From the NCBI GenBank assembly GCA_001797745.1, contig MGQF01000014.1, positions 1 to 16,583 of the forward strand: a stretch of DNA of 16,583 bases, given 5' to 3'. The notes under the pieces are model-generated. The model did not search any database. It was not told the origin of the DNA and saw only the letters and a program-made list of their open reading frames with translations. This DNA comes from Deltaproteobacteria bacterium RBG_13_52_11 (GTDB lineage: Bacteria > Desulfobacterota > B13-G15 > RBG-16-54-18). A program made the position numbers and the translations under genes. Positions 1 to 7,317 of the stretch are shown here, piece by piece. How positions within the stretch are numbered: position 1 is the stretch's first letter; each line of letters begins with the position of its first letter.

Positions 1-33
1 GAGGAAACCCCCTAGAATCTCAACCTTGAAAAG

Positions 34-83
34 AGGACATTTCTACTTTGGTAAGAACAGGACATTTCTACTTTGGCTTGACA
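34..83. mobile_element. Probable insertion-sequence end (IS21-like) with two direct repeats
   Basis: An 18-bp motif, AGGACATTTCTACTTTGG, occurs twice (34-51 and 59-76), 25 bp apart, and is followed by CTTGACA (77-83). Multiple internal repeats of the form GGACATTTCTAnnTTGG near the tip, and a tip ending in CA, are typical of IS21-family (IstA/IstB) ends, where they are transposase-binding sites. The body of the element would lie to the left, outside the window; no istA or istB coding sequence is visible here. The family assignment is from memory of such ends and is an inference; the repeats themselves are seen directly. Confidence 0.5.
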
Positions 84-99
84 GACAAAGCAAGATTTA

Positions 100-128
100 T
101 TGACAACTCTTAGTGCCTATGCTATGTG
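100..128 (+). promoter_or_regulatory. Candidate sigma-70 promoter for the exported-protein cluster
   Basis: A perfect -35 TTGACA (100-105) is followed after 17 bp by TATGTG (123-128), a weak -10. It lies about 105 bp upstream of the first gene of the cluster, directly after the IS-like end. The -35 is convincing and the -10 is poor, so this is tentative. Confidence 0.3.
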
Positions 129-234
129 TTTTTGAGGATCTGTTCAGTGATTAATTTCCAATATGGATTTCTAGACGATGCAAGTATCCGTTCGCATTGT
201 CTCCTTGAGGCCCTTAATTCGAGAGAGGATCAAT

Positions 235-693
235 ATGAAAAAGTTATTCTTGACATTGTGTGTTCTGTTTATATTGCCCGGTTGTAGTCTTACATCGGAT
301 AATGAGTATTATTCTTATGACTATTTAAAGAATGATTACGACCAGGTTGCCGTTGTCGCCTCGGTAGAGGTCGAGGAAGCCAAGGCAGTTGACAGCATCG
401 GTGATAATACTGCGGGATATGTACGCTACCTTGTTCGCGGTCATGTGGTTGAACCTTTTAAGGGTGATGTGAAGAGCGGTCAGGCGCTTGAATACTATTC
501 AGTAGCTGAGAAGGGGTATGACCCCGAAAATTATCGCGGCAAAAAGATCGTATTTCTCTGCAATTTGTTCGATAAACAAAAGAATGATCGGGTGCTCAGT
601 GAATTAGAGAACTCTACCCGCCCTGCCTCAAAGGCAATAATCAGGAAGATGAGGAAGATTACGGAAAAAGCCGGGATCAAAAAAAGCTTATAA
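235..693 (+). CDS. Exported lipoprotein of unknown function
   Basis: The 152-residue product starts with a lipoprotein signal: two lysines, a hydrophobic stretch (residues 4-14) and lipobox LPGC with the lipidated Cys at 17. It should be anchored in a membrane facing the periplasm. The start at 235 is preferred over an in-frame ATG at 178 because it gives a clean signal peptide and has a GAGAGGAT ribosome site just upstream. The mature part has a beta-rich pattern (VAVVASVEVEE ... YVRYLVRGHVVEPFKGDVKSG ... KKIVFLCNLF) and a basic C-terminal helix. The V-rich strand followed by a 'FKGDVKSGQ' turn resembles the next gene's 'RSKSGLRPGDKI' region and recalls TIMP/netrin-like OB folds, but that is only a hunch. 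It is first of four genes for exported proteins. No family was recognised. Confidence 0.8.
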   Translation: MKKLFLTLCVLFILPGCSLTSDNEYYSYDYLKNDYDQVAVVASVEVEEAKAVDSIGDNTAGYVRYLVRGHVVEPFKGDVKSGQALEYYSVAEKGYDPENYRGKKIVFLCNLFDKQKNDRVLSELENSTRPASKAIIRKMRKITEKAGIKKSL

Positions 694-779
694 CCACACG
701 CAGCAGGCTATCTTGTGATGCTATTAAAGCTCAATTGTTGGTGAATATCCATCCAATAAATTAAAAGGGGGACGTTTCA

Positions 780-1211
780 ATGAAAACATGCAGGCTAAGA
801 ATTCCGTTGTTGTTGGTAGCCGTGCACGTATTACTTGCTTTGGTGACAACAGCCAGTGCCGAGTTACCACCGGGATCCTATGAAAAACTTAAGGCGGATG
901 CGCAGGAGAAGCTCAAGGTCCGGATAGTGGCAGTTGAGGAGAAGATGCAGGGAGATCGGCGCCTTGATGTCCAGTTTACGGCGGAAGTGCTTGGCGTTGA
1001 ACGTTCAAAATCGGGCCTCAGGCCGGGCGATAAGATCCAGATTAAATCCTATCATTGGACAAAAGGGTACGTGGGACCGAAGAACCCTTCATTGCTCCCC
1101 GTTGGCTGGGTTGGCATCGCATACTTGAATAAGGCGGATGGCAACGCCAAAGACGCGGGCAAGGTCTATTCGATTGCCGCGTATGGCGACAGTTTTGAGG
1201 AGAGCCGATAA
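780..1211 (+). CDS. Exported protein of unknown function
   Basis: The 143-residue product has a typical Sec signal peptide: basic residues at 2-7, a hydrophobic core at 9-24, and likely cleavage after ASA near residue 27. The ribosome site AAAGGGGGACG precedes the ATG. The mature chain reads as a compact beta domain (VRIVAVEEK ... VQFTAEVLGVERSKSG ... PGDKIQIKSYHW ... VGWVGIAYL) with the same order of elements as the preceding lipoprotein: a strand, a variable loop, a second strand, a G-rich turn and a hydrophobic strand. The two may be distant relatives. No catalytic motif is visible. It lies 86 bp after the lipoprotein gene and 105 bp before the next gene, on the same strand. Confidence 0.75.
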   Translation: MKTCRLRIPLLLVAVHVLLALVTTASAELPPGSYEKLKADAQEKLKVRIVAVEEKMQGDRRLDVQFTAEVLGVERSKSGLRPGDKIQIKSYHWTKGYVGPKNPSLLPVGWVGIAYLNKADGNAKDAGKVYSIAAYGDSFEESR

Positions 1212-1316
1212 GCCTGGGCACACAGCGCTACACTATTGAGGATTATATTGAACCCCGGCAGCTAACCGGATTTATGAAATTGGAGAGCTTACCATACATA
1301 AAGAGGGAGGAGCGAT

Positions 1317-1775
1317 ATGTTTTCGAGAAAAGTGGCAGTTCTGGTACTATGTTTTATGTGTGCAGCGGCAGTCGCGTATGCCCAGCGGAGTCTTCTCCTG
1401 TATGGCCAGAGGGATCTGCCCATGCCGCAGGATCCCGTACAGGACAAGACAATGACGCTCACCAGTACCGAAATGCAGCTGAAGACGCAAGCAGAGGGCT
1501 ACCTGAAGCAAGGAAACCTTGATAGTGCGGTAGAAACATTGGAGGGCATCACGAACCAATGGGTGTCACATTGGTTTCTTTCGTATGCCTACGAGTCGAA
1601 GCTTCTTTACAGAAAAGCGTTGGGGGAGGTTGGCTGGCTCATACATCAAAGCCAGCGCAAAGATCTTACTATTGAACTAACCGAAAGGAAGAAGGGGCTT
1701 GAAAGGGCCATACAGGAGATAGATGAACAACCCGCGTCACCCCAGCAACCTAAAAAGGGTTTGATATGGGAATAG
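1317..1775 (+). CDS. Exported TPR-like protein
   Basis: The 152-residue product begins with a signal peptide (basic residues 4-5, hydrophobic residues 7-21, AYA cleavage site near 22). GGAGG sits 6 bp before the ATG. Residues about 50-110 look like two tetratricopeptide-type helical hairpins: 'AEGYLKQGNLDSAVETLEGI' has the small/large residue spacing of a TPR, followed by 'WFLSYAYESKLLYRKALGEVGWLI'. The C-terminus is charged, helical and then proline/glutamine-rich. TPR units usually bind protein partners, so it may be a periplasmic scaffold or adaptor for the products of the neighbouring genes. No specific family was recognised, and the TPR call is by pattern only. Confidence 0.75.
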   Translation: MFSRKVAVLVLCFMCAAAVAYAQRSLLLYGQRDLPMPQDPVQDKTMTLTSTEMQLKTQAEGYLKQGNLDSAVETLEGITNQWVSHWFLSYAYESKLLYRKALGEVGWLIHQSQRKDLTIELTERKKGLERAIQEIDEQPASPQQPKKGLIWE

Positions 1776-1803
1776 AGCCGCATTCGTTACATCAGGAGGA
1801 TTC

Positions 1804-2250
1804 ATGACAAACAAGAGGATGAAGATTTTATTTTTGGTCGGCGTGCTGGTATTGAGCGTGATGCAGATTAGTAGCCTCACGGCCTTTGGGAACGATGAGG
1901 CAGTGACCATAAGTCTGCCGGAAGAAACCATAACGCTGTATCCACCTTTTGAGGTCAAAAGTGCCGTGATGTATAGAGACGGAGGGACCATTGCCATTGT
2001 CATCAAAGACGGCAAGGGGACCTCTTTCCCGTTTTGTCTTGACGGCAGGGTTAAAAGACCTTCAAAACTTCGTTACGTGTATGTCGGGGCGACGCATCCC
2101 GACGATGCCGGAGCCAAACAAGTACCTCTGGGCTCGGCAGCGGAGAAGTCTATCCTCATGATCCTTAAATCCGCAAAGATCGGCGAGTCTACCCCACCCA
2201 TAAGCCAAGACCTCGTAGCGACTGTCATCGAGGAGCTGGGGAACAGATAA
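1804..2250 (+). CDS. Exported protein of unknown function
   Basis: The 148-residue product carries a signal peptide (KRMK at 4-7, hydrophobic 8-21, likely cleavage near residue 28 after TAFG). AGGAGG lies 5 bp before the ATG, and the gene starts 28 bp after the TPR-like gene, so the two are probably co-transcribed. The mature chain has a beta-rich N-terminal half (VTISLPEETITLYPPFEVKS, GGTIAIVIKDGKG) and a C-terminal half with a helix ending in EELGNR. No motif or family was recognised. It is the last gene of the four-gene exported cluster; a hairpin follows its stop codon by 8 bp. Confidence 0.75.
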   Translation: MTNKRMKILFLVGVLVLSVMQISSLTAFGNDEAVTISLPEETITLYPPFEVKSAVMYRDGGTIAIVIKDGKGTSFPFCLDGRVKRPSKLRYVYVGATHPDDAGAKQVPLGSAAEKSILMILKSAKIGESTPPISQDLVATVIEELGNR

Positions 2251-2256
2251 GTAAAC

Positions 2257-2420
2257 TACTATCGCCTAAAGGCGATAGCTTTAGGGGTCAAGGATGCGAG
2301 GATTCAAGGGTTCGAGTGGAAAGCATTCAAACATGTTTGTAGAACCCCTGACCCCTTGGACCCCTGAACCCTTGTGGGACAAAGATCGAACTAAAGTCTT
2401 CGCCTAAAGGCGAGGGTTTT
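2257..2420. repeat. Composite fold-back repeat element with terminal hairpins
   Basis: This gene-free stretch is symmetrical. Each end has a hairpin with the same core, TCGCC-TAAA-GGCGA: a perfect 8-bp stem at 2259-2278 and a 7-bp stem with one G-T pair at 2398-2415, the latter followed by GTTTT. Inside these lie CTTTAG (2279-2284) and its complement CTAAAG (2391-2396), then GGGGTCAAGG/CAAGGGTTCGAG (2284-2316) facing ACCCC and CTGAACCCTTG (2352-2374). Near the middle is a perfect palindrome, CAAACATGTTTG (2328-2339). Such a layout fits a MITE or a palindrome-associated element; the right hairpin could also end transcription of the upstream cluster. Copies elsewhere in the genome would be needed to call it mobile. 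Confidence 0.6.
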
Positions 2421-2567
2421 CCTCTCTGAATGGGACAATAATCCACCTAGATAAAGATATAGACACGATGGGGGAAATGGTTAGTCTGTTGGGGGTTAAT
2501 CAATCTCTCGTGTCTTGTTTCACCGGCTCATCAATATGCGTTTGGGAAGTTTTTTGAAGGTACAATT
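2421..2567. other. Gene-free stretch, one inverted repeat
   Basis: No credible coding sequence is present. An 8-bp perfect inverted repeat, AGACACGA (2461-2468) and TCGTGTCT (2508-2515), encloses 39 bp. It lies beyond the 3' end of the minus-strand acetyl-CoA synthetase gene and could form a weak stem in its transcript, but there is no T-run and no clear terminator. Confidence 0.3.
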
Positions 2568-2597
2568 TTACCTCACCATAATCCGCGCATCCACCAC
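2568..2597 (-). repeat. In-frame tandem copy of the last nine codons and stop of the upstream gene
   Basis: Immediately after the TAA of the 902-residue gene (2600-2598) the same frame continues for nine codons encoding VVDARIMVR and a second TAA. That is exactly the C-terminal nine residues of the gene itself. The two 30-base copies differ at four positions, all third codon positions (GTT/GTG, CGC/CGG, GTA/GTG, AGA/AGG). This is read directly from the sequence. Confidence 0.85.
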
Positions 2598-5306
2598 TTA
2601 TCTTACCATAATGCGCGCATCAACCACCCAGTAGCCTTCTCCTTGCCCCATCACCTTTACGGGGTTGAGATCCAGTTCGGCGATCTCGGGGATGTCTTCG
2701 ACAAGGGCCGAGAGTCTCAGCAGTAAATCTTCGATGGCCTGGGTGTCGCTCGGGGGCGCGCCCCTGAACCCCTCGAACAGCTTCGCCATCTTGATGGAGC
2801 TTACCAGCTCTTGGGCATCCACATCGGTGAGCGGGTGCAGCTTGACAGCCACGTCTTTCAACAGCTCCGCATAGACGCCTCCAACCCCGAACATGATAAG
2901 GGGACCAAAGGATGGATCCTGGGTCACACCGACGATGACTTCTGTCCCTCCTGTCACCATGTGCTGCACGGTGACGCCCTCCATCTCTCTCTGGCGTCCT
3001 ATCTCAGCGATCCTGGTCTTTATATCGTTGAAGGCCCCCTCCACTTCCTTTTCTGAAATAAGGTCGAGGACCACCCCGCCGACATCGGTCTTGTGCACGA
3101 TGGTGGAGGATGCCAGCTTAACGGCAACGGGGAAGCCCAGCTTTGAGGCCGCAGCAGCGGCCTCGGCCGGTGTTTTCGCCACCAAGGTCTCGGCGATGCG
3201 TATGCCATAGCAGTTGAGCAGGACAACTATCTCCCCGGCGGAAAGCCACAGGGGCCTCTGGGGACTGCTGGTCAGGGCAGACTCAATGAGCTTTTGCGCC
3301 CTTTCACGCTTGAGCCCTTGAATCTTGGGTATGGCCCCCTTGGGCCTTTTCAGCCATTCGCTGTACTCTGTAGCCTTGGCCAAAGCGGAGACGGCCTCTT
3401 CGGGGAAGGGGTAACAGGGGACGAATTTGCCGCTGGTCCCCAGCTTGGTCTTAAAACCCCGTTGCCCCATAAAACAGGCCAGCAGGGGCTTCTTTTTTCG
3501 CTGGAACAGGGGGGCTACACGCCGCATGGCATCCTCTGCGCCCTTTGGATCAACGACGGTCGGCGGTATAAATATGGTGAGAACGGAATCAAAACTGTTG
3601 TCATCGGCCAGTATCTTCAATACCCCCTCGAACTCCTCGCCAGTGGCACCGGCGGTCAGGTCCAGGGGATTACGGAACGCAATGTCCCGCTTGACAAAGG
3701 GCTTTAACTGATCGATCACCTCAGGGGGGAGCTCTGGCAGTACCAACCCGTGGTGCTCGCAGGCGTCAGCAGCGATGATTCCCGGACCTCCTCCGTTGGT
3801 CACGATGGCCACATTCCGGTCCCTGGGCACTGGCTGGTTGGAGAGGAGGGTGGCTACGTTAAAAAGCTCCTCGAGGGTACTGACCCTGATGATGCCGGCC
3901 TGCTGGAAGAGGGCGTCGGATGCTATTTGCGGGGTGGCCAGGGCGCCGGTGTGCGACGAGGCAGCGCGCGATCCCGCGGTGCTGCTGCCCCCCTTGACCG
4001 CCACGATGGGTTTGACAGCCGATGCCCTCCTCGCAATGCGGGCGAAATTCCGGGGATTGCCGAAGGATTCCAGATAGAGCAGGATGACCTTGGTCGCTGC
4101 GTCCTGCTCCCAGTATTGAAGCACATCATTGGGCGAGATGTCCGCGCGGTTGCCCACGCTCACAAAGGTGGAGATACCCATATTCAGGTTGTCGGCATAC
4201 TCGAGGATGGACAATCCAAGGGCACCGCTCTGGGAGAGAAAGGCTACATTGCCCTGCGGAGGGTAGACCTGAGAAAAGCTGGCATTTAAATTGATGGCGA
4301 GGTCCGTGTTGATGACCCCCATGCAGTTGGGACCTACGATCCGCATGCCGTGGCCCAGCGCGATATCGCGCAGCTCTTGCTCGCGCTGCACCCCTTCGCC
4401 TCCTCTCTCCTTGAACCCATCGGATATGACCACGATACTATGCACGCCCTTGCGGCCGCACTCGTCGGTTACCCTGGCTACCAGCGGGGCAGGCACGGCG
4501 ATCAGCGCCAGATCGACAGAGTCAGGGATATCGAGAACCGAAGGATAGCTCTTCACCGACATGATTGCCTCGGCATTGGGGTTCACCGGGTAGACGACCC
4601 CTGAGAACCCGCTTTGCATGATGCACCGAAAGAGGAGCTGTCCAATGGTGCTCGGATCCCGTGAGGCGCCGATCACCGCCACCGAACGCGGATACAAAAG
4701 AGAGCGCATGGAGGCCACTGTGGCGACACGCTCCCTCTCTTCTTCTTTTTTAGCCACGAGTTTAGTCCGTGCTATGGGGAATGTGACGCGGTATGCGTGG
4801 TCCTCGTATTCGCTGGTAACGTGGAATCCGTAGTCCTTAAAGACGTTCATCATTTCCCTGTTTTGGGCGAGCACAGCGGCCTCGAAGGTGGTAATGCCGT
4901 TGTCGCGGGCCACGTTGGCGAGCCACTCCATCAGCTTGGTGCCGATACCCTTTCCCTGATAGGCATCTTCGATAACGAAGGCCACCTCTGCTGAACGCTT
5001 ATTGGGTATGCGGTAATAGCGCCCGATGGCGATGATCTCCCGGCGCTGATCCCTGAGCATCTCGGCCACAAAGGCAAAGGCGTGGTTATAGTCAACTGAG
5101 CAGAATCGAACGGCGTCCTCGCGCGCCAATTTCGGCACGGAATAGAAGCGCAGGTACATGGTGCGGTGGCTGAGCCTGGAAATAAAGTCGAGCCAGCGCT
5201 CGACATCATCTCTCTTGATGGGCCTCAGAAAGAGCTTCGAACCGTCTTTCAGAAGGGCCTCGGTTTCATACTGTGCCGGATATACGGCATCACCTTGTCC
5301 TGCCAT
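2598..5306 (-). CDS. GNAT acetyltransferase fused to ADP-forming acetyl-CoA synthetase (Pat-type)
   Basis: This 902-residue protein has an N-terminal GNAT domain (about 15-180) with the acetyl-CoA-binding loop YQGKGIGTKLM at 116-126. It is followed by the NDP-forming acyl-CoA synthetase parts: a CoA-binding Rossmann domain (about 200-335, GPNCMGVIN at 325-333), a ligase domain with SSHTGA and the candidate phospho-histidine at 452, and a C-terminal ATP-grasp domain (about 680-900; KLASSTIVHKTDVGG from 730, ELDLNPV at 877-883). The synthetase family interconverts acetyl-CoA plus ADP with acetate plus ATP. GNAT fusions of this class (Pat/PatZ) acetylate lysines, for example on acetyl-CoA synthetase. 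In enterobacterial Pat the GNAT is C-terminal and the synthetase part is thought inactive; here the order is reversed and the histidine is present, so a working synthetase is plausible. GAGGAGGGGAC precedes the ATG. The exported DUF192 gene lies 95 bp upstream. Confidence 0.93.
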   Translation of the reverse strand: MAGQGDAVYPAQYETEALLKDGSKLFLRPIKRDDVERWLDFISRLSHRTMYLRFYSVPKLAREDAVRFCSVDYNHAFAFVAEMLRDQRREIIAIGRYYRIPNKRSAEVAFVIEDAYQGKGIGTKLMEWLANVARDNGITTFEAAVLAQNREMMNVFKDYGFHVTSEYEDHAYRVTFPIARTKLVAKKEEERERVATVASMRSLLYPRSVAVIGASRDPSTIGQLLFRCIMQSGFSGVVYPVNPNAEAIMSVKSYPSVLDIPDSVDLALIAVPAPLVARVTDECGRKGVHSIVVISDGFKERGGEGVQREQELRDIALGHGMRIVGPNCMGVINTDLAINLNASFSQVYPPQGNVAFLSQSGALGLSILEYADNLNMGISTFVSVGNRADISPNDVLQYWEQDAATKVILLYLESFGNPRNFARIARRASAVKPIVAVKGGSSTAGSRAASSHTGALATPQIASDALFQQAGIIRVSTLEELFNVATLLSNQPVPRDRNVAIVTNGGGPGIIAADACEHHGLVLPELPPEVIDQLKPFVKRDIAFRNPLDLTAGATGEEFEGVLKILADDNSFDSVLTIFIPPTVVDPKGAEDAMRRVAPLFQRKKKPLLACFMGQRGFKTKLGTSGKFVPCYPFPEEAVSALAKATEYSEWLKRPKGAIPKIQGLKRERAQKLIESALTSSPQRPLWLSAGEIVVLLNCYGIRIAETLVAKTPAEAAAAASKLGFPVAVKLASSTIVHKTDVGGVVLDLISEKEVEGAFNDIKTRIAEIGRQREMEGVTVQHMVTGGTEVIVGVTQDPSFGPLIMFGVGGVYAELLKDVAVKLHPLTDVDAQELVSSIKMAKLFEGFRGAPPSDTQAIEDLLLRLSALVEDIPEIAELDLNPVKVMGQGEGYWVVDARIMVR

Positions 5307-5401
5307 GTCCCCTCCTCTTTACTGCACGAGCCTCTCAATAAATAATAAGACAGAAGCAAGGGAAATACAAATGCCAAACATAGCCCCTCATATGAAATAA
5401 G

Positions 5402-5845
5402 CTATTTTTTTATTTTTATCACGTCTGAGGAAATCTTGTCCCCGATTTTTATAGTATGGCTGCCGGCATAACCGGCATTGACCTCCAGGCAATACCGGGC
5501 CGGCTGTTTTGAAGTGTAGGAAGGGCATGGATCAGCCTTGCAGGGGTTCATGGTCGTGATGTCCACGATGACGAGGCCAGCGGAGATGAAGATCATGTCG
5601 AGCGGTATGAATGTGTTTTTCATCCAGAAGCTCTGGGACCCCTCTTCAGGGAAGATGAAGAGCATCCCGCTGTCCTTTGCAAGATGTTTTCTGTACATTA
5701 ATCCCATCTGCAGATCAGCGGGTTTCGAAACAACCTCCACGTTAACCCGATAATCACCTGAGGCTGAATGGATGACAAGGGCTGGCTGCGCTTGCATGCA
5801 AGAAGAACAAATCAGGATAAAGGCGAGCAACGCAAAGGTTCTCAT
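5402..5845 (-). CDS. Exported DUF192 (COG1430) family protein
   Basis: The 147-residue product has an N-terminal signal (hydrophobic residues 4-13, then CSSCMQAQ; Cys16 might be lipidated but the lipobox is not standard). The rest is a DUF192 domain, recognisable from VEVVSKPADLQMGLMYR, then GMLFIFPEEGSQSFWMKNT, IPLDMIFIS, and the C-terminal ARYCLEVNAGYAGSHTIKIGD. This family consists of small exported proteins in bacteria and archaea with no agreed biochemical role. GGGAG lies 7 bp before the ATG. The length is normal for the family. It shares strand with the following acetyl-CoA synthetase gene but need not share its function. Confidence 0.9.
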   Translation of the reverse strand: MRTFALLAFILICSSCMQAQPALVIHSASGDYRVNVEVVSKPADLQMGLMYRKHLAKDSGMLFIFPEEGSQSFWMKNTFIPLDMIFISAGLVIVDITTMNPCKADPCPSYTSKQPARYCLEVNAGYAGSHTIKIGDKISSDVIKIKK

Positions 5846-5868
5846 AAATCAACTCCCAGGGAAATTAT

Positions 5869-5880
5869 GGGGATATCCCC
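5869..5880. repeat. Perfect 12-bp palindrome upstream of the DUF192 gene
   Basis: GGGGATATCCCC is a perfect palindrome 24 bp upstream of the DUF192 start codon. It could be an operator or part of the CGTCCCC-type repeats found here (also at 5885-5892, 6301-6307 and 6312-6318). No role can be assigned. Confidence 0.35.
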
Positions 5881-5958
5881 TTTTCGTCCCCCAAATTCAG
5901 AAAAACCCCGCCCGCCAGGCGGCAGGAAAGCCCTCCTTGCTTACTGCTATTTTCATTT

Positions 5959-6216
5959 TTAAGCATAATATGTTAAAGACAAAATAATATAAATGCTAAT
6001 ATATATGACGGCAATTGCAGTTGAGATTAAAAAAATTCTGTCTTTTGTCTTAAAGTATAACACTATGCTTAAGCCAAAAATGCCAAAATTCAAATAGGCA
6101 CTAAAAACAAAAATAGGAAACGTCAAAGGAAAGTCCCCTTTGCGTTCATTTAAGTAAGCCGCTAGAATAAACGACGAAAAGATAAGCTGTATCATTAAGG
6201 GTATTTTGTTTTTCAT
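5959..6216 (-). CDS. Small AT-rich membrane protein
   Basis: The 85-residue product is strongly hydrophobic with about three predicted membrane helices: residues 6-21 (MIQLIFSSFILAAY), 31-53 (LTFPIFVFSAYLNFGIFGLSIVLY) and 60-83 (IFLISTAIAVIYISIYIILSLTYY), separated by short charged loops (NERKGDFP, KTKDR). A purine-rich AAGGAAGAAAG lies upstream of the ATG. No family was recognised. The gene is much more AT-rich than the acetyl-CoA synthetase and DUF192 genes next to it, which suggests a recent arrival. It is isolated, with repeat-like sequence on both sides. Confidence 0.55.
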   Translation of the reverse strand: MKNKIPLMIQLIFSSFILAAYLNERKGDFPLTFPIFVFSAYLNFGIFGLSIVLYFKTKDRIFLISTAIAVIYISIYIILSLTYYA

Positions 6217-6250
6217 CGTTATCTTTCTTCCTTAAGTTTCAAAAATTATA

Positions 6251-6306
6251 GGGACGCTGGTTCTAAAACAACTTAATATTCTTACCTACATTGAGATCAA
6301 CGTCCC
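6251..6306. repeat. Short inverted-repeat element (56 bp)
   Basis: The stretch begins with GGGACGCTGGTTCT and ends with GAGATCAACGTCCC, so its ends are imperfect inverted repeats: six perfect terminal bases (GGGACG/CGTCCC), then partial matches. The interior is AT-rich. Another CGTCCCC follows at 6312-6318. Small GGGACG-ended elements of this kind are often dispersed repeats in related genomes, sometimes linked to REP-associated Y1 transposases; that link is from memory and no transposase is present here. Confidence 0.4.
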
Positions 6307-6327
6307 CCTCCCGTCCCCCATGTGAGA

Positions 6328-7251
6328 TCAGCTCACTCCGTCACTATGGGGTGCAAAGCAGCGGTCTGCCACGAGCCCAACAAGACCCTCGGCAATATCC
6401 AGCACAATGTCATCAGGGACGCCATCGAGGGCTTTTGATTGCAGGCGCAGATCAATTTGATCATTAACATAGTCCACAACAACAAAAAGGTCATCCGGTG
6501 TCAGCGCAACTTCGGTAGAGAATAGATCAAGCCCGCAGAATTGGGCAATCGAAGTCGCTATGGTACGTAAGAGGCTGAGATGGTAGTTTGTTTCTTCGGT
6601 CGCAGTGACAGGGGTGTACACGTGGGTATTAGTATCCCACCAGCATACATATACGTGCCCTGCACTGTAAATGACACGATACCACGCAGCGCGCGAGCCC
6701 AGTTGTAGTGGGGTCACCTGCGCCTGCAGCAGGTATTTATCATTCGGATATTCTTGCCGCGCGCTCAGCACCTGAGCTATCGAGGTAGCTTCGACAATTA
6801 CCCCCTCGCCGCCTCCACCGTGGGCGGGTTTGATGGTGAAGCGGTCACCGAGCACCTTCAAATCAACGGGCGGGACTAAAGCAGGTTGCTCCTCATACGA
6901 CGGGAGGATGATGGTGTAAGGAGTATGCAAGCCAAGGCTGATGAGGGCCGAATGCATTTTGCTCTTGTCCCACGTGAGATAGGCCCGTTCAGGGGGATTG
7001 ATACAATGCACACCGTGATCGACAGCCCACTGGACAATAGGTGTAAACCGTGCATCGCCTTCAGAAGTCCGGTCCCAAAAGACTTGAAAGGCAATCTGGC
7101 CCTTGACCAGGGCGTCTGATACCCCTGCAACGTTCTCAGGCGTGATCTGCAGCAGCGACAGTCCATGCGATTGGCAGGCAACTGCGAGCATGCCCACGAA
7201 GTCGGTGTCATACTCCCAGTTCCACGCAAGACACAAGTCGTACCTTGCCAT
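6328..7251 (-). CDS. ATP-grasp family protein of unknown substrate
   Basis: With the start at 7251 the product has 307 residues. ATP-grasp features are a central glycine-rich loop, IKPAHGGGGEGV, at 140-151 (nucleotide binding) and a C-terminal metal-site segment, VDYVNDQIDLR, near 259-269, preceded by FSTEVAL. The N-terminal third (LAWNWEYDTDF ... FWDRTSE ... INPPERAYLTWDKSKM) fits the substrate-binding pre-ATP-grasp region. ATP-grasp ligases join a carboxylate to an amine or thiol through an acyl phosphate; the substrate here is unknown. AGGA lies 7 bp before the chosen ATG; an upstream in-frame GTG at 7287 would add 12 Gly-rich residues and has no good ribosome site. It starts 54 bp after the ATPase gene and is probably co-transcribed with it. 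Confidence 0.8.
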   Translation of the reverse strand: MARYDLCLAWNWEYDTDFVGMLAVACQSHGLSLLQITPENVAGVSDALVKGQIAFQVFWDRTSEGDARFTPIVQWAVDHGVHCINPPERAYLTWDKSKMHSALISLGLHTPYTIILPSYEEQPALVPPVDLKVLGDRFTIKPAHGGGGEGVIVEATSIAQVLSARQEYPNDKYLLQAQVTPLQLGSRAAWYRVIYSAGHVYVCWWDTNTHVYTPVTATEETNYHLSLLRTIATSIAQFCGLDLFSTEVALTPDDLFVVVDYVNDQIDLRLQSKALDGVPDDIVLDIAEGLVGLVADRCFAPHSDGVS

Positions 7252-7299
7252 CACCTCTTCCTGCCCCAATGCCCCTCCGCCGGCCACTACTTGCTAATC

Positions 7300-7317
7300 C
7301 GTTCTTTAAAAAGAACG
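7300..7317. repeat. Perfect inverted repeat at the ATPase stop codon
   Basis: CGTTCTTT and AAAGAACG (8-bp arms) are separated by two bases and include the TAA of the ATPase gene. It may form a small stem between the ATPase and ATP-grasp genes. There is no following T-run, so it is not a clear terminator. Confidence 0.35.

Noticed and set aside
34..76. Direct repeats considered as a CRISPR array.
   Set aside because: There are only two 18-bp units with a 7-bp gap and no cas genes.
3750..4289. A 179-codon plus-strand open frame opposite the acetyl-CoA synthetase.
   Set aside because: It is antisense to conserved ligase motifs, has no ribosome site and no recognisable domain.
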